From UBA2965 sp036526135 (GTDB taxonomy: Bacteria; Pseudomonadota; Gammaproteobacteria; Pseudomonadales; Azotimanducaceae): DNA of 21,881 nucleotides. Positions 15,855 to 21,881 of the stretch are shown one piece after another (position 1 is the first letter of the stretch; each line of letters begins with the position of its first letter). The notes under the pieces were generated by a model, which was not told the origin of the DNA, did not search any database, and worked only from the letters and a program-made list of their open reading frames with translations. Where the stretch lies: the NCBI GenBank assembly GCA_036526135.1, contig DATCZA010000006.1:1-21881 (forward strand), read 5' to 3'. The position numbers and the translations under genes were made by a program.

Positions 15855-17099
15855 TCAGCCTGCCGACGCCGACTCTCCGCTTGCGTCCGGCGCCAGATTC
15901 TTGGGCGGCGGGATGCCCAGCGCGTTCAGATTGCCCACGGTGATGGCCACCGCCATGGTGAAGACGATGGGCTTCAACGTGCCGTCGAAGAACACTCCGG
16001 TGACCACGCCGAGCACGCTGCCGAAGAGGAAGACGGCCACGTTCATCAGCGACACCGCGCTGCCGCTCAGCCGATCGAAGTAGGACAGGTAGAGGCCGGA
16101 CGCGGACGGGTTGATCATCCCGTTGGCGCCGATGACGACGGACAGCAAGCCGGTCAGCGTCCAGATGTTCAGATCGAACAACCACGAGCCCAGGGCAAGC
16201 ATCACCACGGCCAGAAACTGCAGCCCGCGCGCCGCGCGCCAGAGACGGTCTGGCGCAACCCGATGGATCAGCCGGGTAGTGATCAATGTGAACACCATCA
16301 TCATCAGGATGTTCACGCCGAAATAGACGACGAACCACTCCTCGGCAATGCCGAAGTATTCCAGGTAGATGAACGAGGAGTTGGTGATGAACACGAACGT
16401 CCCGGACATGAGAAGGCCCTGGGTGAGGATGTAGCGCGCCGGCACAAGCCTGCCCTCGACCCGCCGGGTGATCACCTCGGCGTACTGGGGCAAAATCCGG
16501 CCGAGCTCGAGCTTGCCCGTTCGCATCGAAGCGGTTTCCGGCACCGGCAGGAAGGCGACGAGCACGGCCAGGCCGTACAGGGCGAGGAAGATGAAGATGC
16601 TCGGCCAGCCGAAGCTCAGCAGCGCAGCGCCGATCGCCGGCGCCGCCAGGGGGGCGCCGAGCATGACAAGCATCACCACGGGAAAGCGCTTGGCCGCTTC
16701 CATGGGCTCGTAGGCGTCGCGCACCATGGCCATGCAGATCACCGTGGCGAAGCCGCCGCCAACGGCCTGCAACGCCCGCAGCCAGAGGATGACTTCTATG
16801 GATTCGGCCAAGGCGATGAGCACGGACGCGGCAGAGAAGACGACTAGGCCCAGCAGCCCGATGCGGCGCCGGCCGATCTGATCGGAGATCGGGCCGCCGA
16901 ACATCTGCCCGAAAGCAAAGCCGAAGAGGTACGTGCTGAGCGTGGCGTTGACCGAGACGATCTCCACGCCGAGGTTCGTCGCCATCGCCGGCATGGCGGG
17001 CAGGTAGGTATCGATGGCAAAGGGCCCGATCGCCACCATGGACGCGACGAACACGATGAAGTAGCTGGGGAGACCCGCGATCCGGGCAGCGCTCGTCAC
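15855..17099 (-). CDS. MFS transporter, Bcr/CflA drug resistance family
   Basis: 414 residues with about twelve hydrophobic segments. The Bcr/CflA hallmark AIDTYLPAMP lies at 28-37 and MFS motif A (GGPISDQIGRRR, 68-79) follows TM2; GAPLAAPAIGAAL resembles the motif C region of antiporters. It is a proton-driven efflux pump of the inner membrane; its substrate is unknown. The start is GTG 17099, 18 bp after the stop of the Baeyer-Villiger monooxygenase and without a strong Shine-Dalgarno, so it is probably coupled to that gene. In the P450-BVMO-MFS operon it may export a substrate, product or toxic lactone, which is inference. The stop lies close to the converging protease terminator. Confidence 0.92.
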   Translation of the reverse strand: MTSAARIAGLPSYFIVFVASMVAIGPFAIDTYLPAMPAMATNLGVEIVSVNATLSTYLFGFAFGQMFGGPISDQIGRRRIGLLGLVVFSAASVLIALAESIEVILWLRALQAVGGGFATVICMAMVRDAYEPMEAAKRFPVVMLVMLGAPLAAPAIGAALLSFGWPSIFIFLALYGLAVLVAFLPVPETASMRTGKLELGRILPQYAEVITRRVEGRLVPARYILTQGLLMSGTFVFITNSSFIYLEYFGIAEEWFVVYFGVNILMMMVFTLITTRLIHRVAPDRLWRAARGLQFLAVVMLALGSWLFDLNIWTLTGLLSVVIGANGMINPSASGLYLSYFDRLSGSAVSLMNVAVFLFGSVLGVVTGVFFDGTLKPIVFTMAVAITVGNLNALGIPPPKNLAPDASGESASAG

Positions 17100-17117
17100 G
17101 TCAGTTGCCGGCCGGGC

Positions 17118-18749
17118 TCAGCTCGCGCCGCCGCGAATGTCGAAGCCTTCGTAACTGTTGCCGACCACCTCTTCGCACTTCTCGCGATACGCGCGCACGC
17201 CGCCGGTATAAGGCATGAAGACCCTGGGTTTGCCCGGGACGTTGGCGCCGATGTACCAGGAGTTGCCCTGAGGGAACAGCGTGGCGTCGGCGGCCTCGTT
17301 GACGTGCTCGATCCAGCCGTCCTGGGCGTCGGGGAGAGCCTCGATGGCCTCCGCGCCGTCCTTACGCAGCTTCACCAGGCAGTCGGCAATCCACTCCACG
17401 TGCTGCTCGATGGATAGCACCATGTTGCTCAGCACGGAAGGGCTGCCCGGCCCGGTGATGGTGAAGAGGTTGGGGAATCCCGCAACGCCCAGGCCCAGAT
17501 AGCAGCGCGGCCCGTCCTGCCAGGCCGCCCTCAGGCTGACGCCATCGCGACCGCGGATGTCCATGGACGTGAGCGGGCCCGTCATGGCATCGAAACCGGT
17601 AGCGAAGATCAGGCAGTCGAGATCGTAGTCGCCGGCCGTCGTGCTGATCCCGCTCGCCGTGATGCGCTCGATGGGATGAGAACGTACGTCCACGAGCTTC
17701 ACGTTCTCGCGGTTGAAGGTTTCGTAGTAGTCGGTGTCCACGCAGATGCGCTTGGCCCCGATGGGGTGGTCGCGGGGCGAGAGCAGCTCGGCCGTCTCAG
17801 GGTCGCGGACGATGGCGCGGATCTTTCCTCTGAGAAATTCGGCCGCGGTATCGTTGGCCGCCCGGTCGGACATGAGGTCGCTGTAGGTGACCATGAAGCC
17901 GGCACCGCCTTCCTGCCAGCGGCGCTCGTACTCCGCCGCGCGCTCGTCCGGATCGGCTTCCAGGGCCGACGGCAGGCTTCTCCACGTGGTATTGCCGAAG
18001 TCGGTCCGGCAGGCCGCTTCGCGCGCGGCCAGAAACTCGTCCTTGTAGCGCTCGGCCCGATCGGCCGGCAGGGGAGCGTTGCGGGCCGGCACGCTGAAGT
18101 TGGGCGAGCGCTGAAATACCACGAGCGCCTTTGCCTGGGCGGCGATCACGGGTATGGCCTGCACGCCCGAGGAGCCCGTGCCGATGATGCCGACGGTGCG
18201 CCCGGTGAAATCCACCGGCTGGTGGGGCCAGTTACCCGTGTGATAGGTCTCGCCCTCGAAGTCCTGCAGCCCGGGGATGTCGGGGATCTGGGCCACGGAG
18301 AGGCAGCCCACGGCGGCGATCACGTAGCGGGCGCTGAGCTCCTCGCCCCGGTCCGTGGTCACCCGCCAAAGGTTGTGCGCCTCGTCGAAGCGCGCGGCGC
18401 TCACCCGGGTCTCGAACCGGATATCCCGACGCAGATCGAGGGTGTCCGCCACGTAGCCGAGGTAGCGCAGGATCTCGGCCTGGGTGGGGTAGCGCTCGGA
18501 CCACGTCCAGCCGCGCTGCAGCTCGTCGGAGAAGGCGAACTGGTAGTCCAGGCTCTCCACGTCGCAGCGCGCGCCCGGGTAGCGGTTCCAGTACCAGGTG
18601 CCGCCCACGTCGTCGCCTGCCTCGAAGCCGCGTACCGAGAAGCCGCACTGCCGCAGCTTGTGCAGCATGTAGAGGCCGGCGAAGCCCGCACCGATGACGA
18701 CGGCATCGGCGTCAGCAGCGACGGTCTCCTCTGCAACGGTCTCCCCCAC
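17118..18749 (-). CDS. Baeyer-Villiger monooxygenase (class I, flavin-dependent)
   Basis: 543 residues, normal for the family. It should insert one oxygen next to a ketone, giving an ester or lactone, using FAD and NADPH. Visible motifs: FAD-binding GAGFAG (20-25), GGTWYWNRYPGARCD (49-63), the BVMO fingerprint FEGETYHTGNWP (164-175, matching FxGxxxHxxxWP), the NADPH-binding GTGSSG (190-195), KRICVDTDYYETFNRENV, which carries the Arg usually assigned to peroxyflavin stabilisation, and ATGFD near the second FAD segment. It resembles the cyclohexanone/phenylacetone/steroid monooxygenase group. The start is GTG 18749, 12 bp after the P450 stop, with only a weak ribosome site, so translational coupling is likely. 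Substrate specificity cannot be read from sequence; a cyclic ketone made by the upstream P450 and a dehydrogenase is a reasonable guess. Confidence 0.95.
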   Translation of the reverse strand: MGETVAEETVAADADAVVIGAGFAGLYMLHKLRQCGFSVRGFEAGDDVGGTWYWNRYPGARCDVESLDYQFAFSDELQRGWTWSERYPTQAEILRYLGYVADTLDLRRDIRFETRVSAARFDEAHNLWRVTTDRGEELSARYVIAAVGCLSVAQIPDIPGLQDFEGETYHTGNWPHQPVDFTGRTVGIIGTGSSGVQAIPVIAAQAKALVVFQRSPNFSVPARNAPLPADRAERYKDEFLAAREAACRTDFGNTTWRSLPSALEADPDERAAEYERRWQEGGAGFMVTYSDLMSDRAANDTAAEFLRGKIRAIVRDPETAELLSPRDHPIGAKRICVDTDYYETFNRENVKLVDVRSHPIERITASGISTTAGDYDLDCLIFATGFDAMTGPLTSMDIRGRDGVSLRAAWQDGPRCYLGLGVAGFPNLFTITGPGSPSVLSNMVLSIEQHVEWIADCLVKLRKDGAEAIEALPDAQDGWIEHVNEAADATLFPQGNSWYIGANVPGKPRVFMPYTGGVRAYREKCEEVVGNSYEGFDIRGGAS

Positions 18750-18761
18750 GCCCGCTTGCGA

Positions 18762-20039
18762 TCAACGGATCTTGTCGAAGGAAAGATCCAGCCGCGCCAG
18801 CCCGTGCAGCAAGGCGTTCGGCATGAACACCGGCTCCGGCGTGTCCGGCGTCAGGCGGAAGTTCTCCATGCGCTCGAAGATGACCTTGAACCCACCGTTC
18901 ATCTCACGGCGCGACAGCGCCGCGCCGAGACAGTGGTGCACGCCCTTGCCGAACGCTACGTGCTCCTTCAGGTTGGGCCGGGTGATGTCGAACTTCAGCG
19001 GATCCGGAAACTGCTCGTCGTCCTGGTTGGCCGCCGCAAAGCGGGCGAAGCAGATGGAGTTGGCGGGGATGGTCACGCCGCTCACTTCCACGTCCCGCGT
19101 GGTGCGGCGGAACATGTTGGCCGACGGGCTGGAGATGCGCAGCACCTCCTCCACCAGCTTGCTGATCATCTCCGGCGACGGGTCCCGGCGGATCATCTCG
19201 TACTGGTCGGGATTGCGGATCAGCAGCCACATGCCTTCGGTGAGGGACGACGAGGTGGTCTCGTTGCCGGCCACCAGAATCTGCTGCAGCATCGACAGGC
19301 ATTCCGGGTTATCCAGCGGCTTGTCGTCATCGAAGCGGGCGTTGACGAGCTTGGAGAGGATGTCGTCCGTCGGCGCGCGGCGGCGCTCCTCGATGCGCTC
19401 CACGAAGTAGTGCTGGCACTCCACCATGTCCTTCGCCGCCTGCACCCGGCCCGGCTGGTCGAGCTGCTGGGAGAGATTCGCGATGAAGGCTTCCGTCCAC
19501 TTCCTGAGCAGCGGCAGGTCCTCCATGGGGCAGCCGATCTGGGAGGCGATGACCCGCAGCGGCAGCTGCACGCCGAACTCGGCCAGGAACTCGCAGTGGC
19601 CCTGGTCGATGAAGGCGTCGATGAGCTCGTTGGACGTCTGCTCGATGAAGGGCTCCAGGGCCTTGAGGCTCCGGGGCGAGAACGCGCCGTCCACGAACTT
19701 GCGGTAGCGGCGCTGCAGGGGCGGATCCTGGGTCAGCATGGTGTCCGGGATCGGGTAGCCTTCGGCCATCGCCGCCGCCACCTCCGGGTCGACGGCGCTG
19801 TCCGCCCGACCGGTCGACAGGCGCGGCATGACGCTGGAGAACGTCTTGTGATCCATGGACATGTTGATCACGTCCTCGTATCGGGATACGAACCAGATGC
19901 CGCTGTCCGGGTCCTGATAGACGGGTGCGTCCTTGCGCAGCCGCCGGTTCATGGCCACCGGGTAGGCCAGGTTCTCCGGCAGCATGGGCCGGATGGCGTG
20001 GATCGGGCAGGTTTCGATGGATTCTGTTGCTTCGCTCAT
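18762..20039 (-). CDS. cytochrome P450 (second copy, operon leader)
   Basis: 425 residues from ATG 20039. It carries AGNETT (257-262) in the I-helix, Glu298-x2-Arg301, and the heme loop FGKGVHHCLG with Cys370. The N-terminus (ETCPIHAIRPMLPENLAYP) and the ERIEERRRAPTDDILS segment are typical of soluble bacterial P450s that use a ferredoxin. It differs clearly from the P450 at 6083-7291 outside the motifs, so it is not a recent duplicate. It heads an operon with a Baeyer-Villiger monooxygenase and an MFS pump and may create the hydroxyl that is later oxidised to the BVMO's ketone. It is divergent from the thrombospondin-repeat lipoprotein across 175 bp. No redox partner gene is present. Confidence 0.95.
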   Translation of the reverse strand: MSEATESIETCPIHAIRPMLPENLAYPVAMNRRLRKDAPVYQDPDSGIWFVSRYEDVINMSMDHKTFSSVMPRLSTGRADSAVDPEVAAAMAEGYPIPDTMLTQDPPLQRRYRKFVDGAFSPRSLKALEPFIEQTSNELIDAFIDQGHCEFLAEFGVQLPLRVIASQIGCPMEDLPLLRKWTEAFIANLSQQLDQPGRVQAAKDMVECQHYFVERIEERRRAPTDDILSKLVNARFDDDKPLDNPECLSMLQQILVAGNETTSSSLTEGMWLLIRNPDQYEMIRRDPSPEMISKLVEEVLRISSPSANMFRRTTRDVEVSGVTIPANSICFARFAAANQDDEQFPDPLKFDITRPNLKEHVAFGKGVHHCLGAALSRREMNGGFKVIFERMENFRLTPDTPEPVFMPNALLHGLARLDLSFDKIR

Positions 20040-20133
20040 GGGTCTTTGTCTCTGAATGGCAGGCCGATGCGCCCCTCAGCGCTGCGTCGGGGAGCGGGGA
20101 AACTAGCGCACCTTGCCTTTCGTTGCCAGCGTA

Positions 20134-20162
20134 TTGCCCGCAGGATCTAAATGAGGTAAAAA
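20134..20162 (+). promoter_or_regulatory. candidate sigma70 promoter for the TSP3 lipoprotein
   Basis: TTGCCC (20134-20139) and TAAAAA (20157-20162) are separated by 17 nt; each matches four of six consensus bases. Transcription would begin about 45 nt before the TTG start at 20215. It lies in an AT-richer patch of the divergent gap. Confidence 0.35.
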
Positions 20163-20214
20163 AAGTTTCTGATCAACAAGATTGACTAATAACTGGCAAA
20201 TAGGGGGAGATCGC

Positions 20215-21489
20215 TTGAAGCCAAGACTCCGATTACTGCTGGCGGCCTGTTGCGTTGCGCTGCTCGCCGGATGTGACAACGACGACGATGACGATATCGT
20301 CGCGCCCCCAGCACCAGAGCCCGTTCAAACCGAACCCGTCAACGGTTCCGGCGTGAAGGGGCCTCTGGCCGGCGCGGTGGTGGAGCTCTACGCCATCGAC
20401 CTTGCCCAGGCGAACATCCAGGGCGAGCTGATCGACGACGGCTCCACGGGTCCCGACGCTGCCATCCAGGACCTGGCGGTCCCTGCGGACACCACGGGCA
20501 AGGTCCTGCTCCTGTTCGTGGTCGACGACGACACCACGGACCTCACCACCGGGGCGGCGCCGCTCTTCGACTCCCTGACCACGGTGGTCGAAGCCCAGCG
20601 GCTCATCGACGGCGAAAGCGTTTACGCCTCCCCGCTGACCACCATGGCCGTGGATCTGGCCGTGGCCAAAGGCGACTCGGGCTCGCCCTACGCCGGCAAC
20701 GGCGACGGCACGCTGGACGAAGCGGAGTTCGCCGCCGCCCTGGATGTGGCCCAGGGCCAGGTGAAGTCCACCCTCGGCTTCGGCATGGATAGCACCATCG
20801 ACATCTTCACGGTGCCGCCGCTACTGACCAACGACACGGACACCGCCGATGAGCAGGGGGACGTTGCCGCTTATCGTCAGGCCATCGAGGCGGTGACCGC
20901 CATCTCCGCCCAGATCGCCGCAGACGTGGAAGCTGCCGGCGGCACGGCCAGCGCCCAGGACGCCTTCAACGCGCTCACGGAAGACCTCACGGACGGCGAC
21001 CTTGACGGCGAGAGCGAGGCCGGACCCATCGAGACGGTCGCTTCCCTCGCCGAGGGCGAGCTCGAGACCATCGTCACTCAGGACGTGACCACCCTGACGA
21101 TTCCCGGCACGGAGACGCCCATCGGCGAGATCGAGAGCGTGCTGGCCGCCGAAACCGCGGACACGGGCGCGGAGACCGACACGACGGACCTGGAGAGCGG
21201 GGCCGTCTCGGTGGATCCGGAACCCGCCGAGACCGAAACCGACATCGACGGTGACGGCGTGAGCGACAGCGCAGACGCGTTTCCGAGCGATCCCACGGAG
21301 ACCGTGGACACGGACGGCGATGAAGTCGGCGACAACAGCGACGCCTTCCCCGAGGATCCCACCGAGACCGCCGACGGGGACGGCGACGGCGTGGGCGACA
21401 ACGCCGACCAGTTCCCCGACGACCCCACCCGCACCGCACCCGGCGGCGTGTGGGATGAGAGCAACTGGGACGAGGTGGACTGGCAATGA
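20215..21489 (+). CDS. lipoprotein with three thrombospondin type 3 repeats
   Basis: 424 residues from a TTG at 20215, chosen over an in-frame TTG at 20182 because AGGGGGAGA lies just upstream and the signal peptide then begins normally (basic, then LLLAACCVALLAGC). Cys20 is the lipidation site and is followed by Asp-Asn and an Asp run. After a linker comes VKGPLAGAVVELYAID, a motif frequent at the start of beta-sandwich regions in surface lipoproteins. A degenerate EF-hand (NGDGTLDEAE, with Ala at the first ligand position) follows. Three 22-residue calcium-binding-type repeats (D.DGDGV.D..DAFP.DPTET) occupy 343-408, then a Trp-rich tail. The protein is very acidic. A calcium-binding envelope or surface role is likely; the partner is unknown. 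Confidence 0.85.
   Translation: MKPRLRLLLAACCVALLAGCDNDDDDDIVAPPAPEPVQTEPVNGSGVKGPLAGAVVELYAIDLAQANIQGELIDDGSTGPDAAIQDLAVPADTTGKVLLLFVVDDDTTDLTTGAAPLFDSLTTVVEAQRLIDGESVYASPLTTMAVDLAVAKGDSGSPYAGNGDGTLDEAEFAAALDVAQGQVKSTLGFGMDSTIDIFTVPPLLTNDTDTADEQGDVAAYRQAIEAVTAISAQIAADVEAAGGTASAQDAFNALTEDLTDGDLDGESEAGPIETVASLAEGELETIVTQDVTTLTIPGTETPIGEIESVLAAETADTGAETDTTDLESGAVSVDPEPAETETDIDGDGVSDSADAFPSDPTETVDTDGDEVGDNSDAFPEDPTETADGDGDGVGDNADQFPDDPTRTAPGGVWDESNWDEVDWQ
21241..21438 (+). repeat. three 66 bp in-frame repeats (thrombospondin type 3)
   Basis: Units start at 21241, 21307 and 21373, each encoding 22 residues of the form DxDGDxVxDxxDxFPxDPTxT. The last unit has Gln for Ala before Phe-Pro and Arg for Glu near its end. 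The units are alike in protein but diverged in DNA, so they are not a recent expansion. Confidence 0.85.
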
Positions 21490-21560
21490 GCGGTTACACG
21501 AATCAATCAATCCGGCGGGCCGCTCGCAGACCGGCCCTCATGCGAACCAAGAGTCAAGAG

Positions 21561-21881
21561 ATGAACAAACAAACGAGGATCAAGTCCACCATGAGAACGC
21601 GCATCGCACTGCTTTCCATTGCCGGCCTGATGGCCTCTTTCGCCCAGGCGGGCCCGGTGGATCCGTCCGCCATCACGACCTTTGAGGCCGGCCAACCCGC
21701 CAGAGCCGCCGAGGTGAACGCCAACTTTGATGCGCTGATCACGGCCATTGACGATAACGCTTCCCAGCTCGCGAGCTCCGGTCAGGACGTGGCCATCGAG
21801 GTGGATTGCGGCGATGTGCGGGAGGCTCTGCAGCAGGCCATCGACGGCTCCGATCCCACCAAGCCGCTCAGGATCAACGTG
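21561..21881 (+). CDS. secreted protein with EVNANF motif, 3' end off the window
   Basis: 107 residues are visible. The start is ATG 21561 with AAGAG 7 nt upstream; ATG 21591 is an alternative that would also leave an intact signal peptide (RIALLSIAGLMASFAQAG). After the signal comes TTFEAGQPARAAEVNANFDAL, a motif seen near the mature N-terminus of many secreted or surface proteins of Gram-negative bacteria, then a short coiled segment (ITAIDDNASQLASSG) and the beginning of a Cys-containing region (VDCGDVREALQQAID). The rest is off the window, so no function is assigned. It follows the lipoprotein by 71 bp without a clear terminator and may be cotranscribed with it. Confidence 0.75.
   Translation, partial: MNKQTRIKSTMRTRIALLSIAGLMASFAQAGPVDPSAITTFEAGQPARAAEVNANFDALITAIDDNASQLASSGQDVAIEVDCGDVREALQQAIDGSDPTKPLRINV

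Noticed and set aside
17676..20150. 824-codon open frame antisense to the second P450 and the Baeyer-Villiger monooxygenase
   Set aside because: Both genes on the other strand have complete catalytic motifs; the antisense product is His/Arg/Gly/Val-rich without any family signature.
21517..21537. GGGCCG / CGGCCC hairpin after the thrombospondin-repeat lipoprotein
   Set aside because: Only 6 bp with a 9 nt loop and no T-tract, so I do not call it a terminator.
1..21881. CRISPR arrays, tRNA/rRNA genes, insertion sequences, phage or toxin-antitoxin genes
   Set aside because: Reading both strands I saw no regularly spaced repeats, no tRNA-like cloverleaf, and no transposase, integrase or toxin-antitoxin pair.

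Overview
The window is GC-rich (roughly 65% by eye) and almost fully coding, with Sec and lipoprotein signals, GTG and TTG starts beside good Shine-Dalgarno sequences, and families typical of Gram-negative bacteria: an AsmA-like DUF748 protein, a Bcr/CflA exporter, thrombospondin type 3 lipoproteins and DUF3604. My best guess is a free-living, probably marine or hydrocarbon/steroid-degrading gammaproteobacterium. That is inference from gene families, not from a marker gene. I saw no tRNA, rRNA, CRISPR array, insertion sequence or phage gene.

Layout, left to right. (1) 1-3693: a DUF3604 lipoprotein (minus, its last residues off the window) is divergent from a lipoprotein-type gamma-glutamyltransferase (plus). 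(2) 3706-7291, minus: a cytochrome P450 followed 4 bp later by a DUF748/AsmA-like envelope protein. (3) 7392-8615, minus: a secreted protein carrying two copies of one extracellular domain, with its own UUCG-loop terminator. (4) 8858-12142, minus: a compact thiolase - SDR - Rieske oxygenase operon (gaps of 11 and 13 bp). (5) 12271-13140, plus: a MOSC-domain protein. (6) 13141-13752: the longest gap, holding what looks like a decayed gene. (7) 13753-15807, plus: a secreted M4 metalloprotease with a PPC domain and a MopE-type metal-binding tail, plus a strong terminator. (8) 15855-20039, minus: an operon of a second P450, a Baeyer-Villiger monooxygenase and a Bcr/CflA exporter. (9) 20215 to the end, plus: a thrombospondin type 3 lipoprotein and the start of another secreted protein.

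The theme is oxidative attack on a hydrophobic, probably alicyclic or steroid/terpenoid substrate: two P450s, a Rieske oxygenase and a BVMO supply hydroxylation and ketone-to-ester insertion. An SDR could interconvert alcohol and ketone, a thiolase could shorten acyl-CoA chains, and an MFS pump could export substrate or toxic intermediates. No ferredoxin, ferredoxin reductase or Rieske reductase is present, so electron partners must be encoded elsewhere. The second theme is secreted or surface proteins, several with calcium-binding-type acidic repeats.

The most unusual items are the tandem-domain secreted protein (7455-8615), an SDR with several altered hallmark residues, a Rieske oxygenase with a Glu at the usual bridging-Asp position, a decayed coding remnant upstream of the protease, and a repeated Trp-Asp-Glu tail on the thrombospondin-repeat lipoprotein. 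Nothing here proves a wholly new system.
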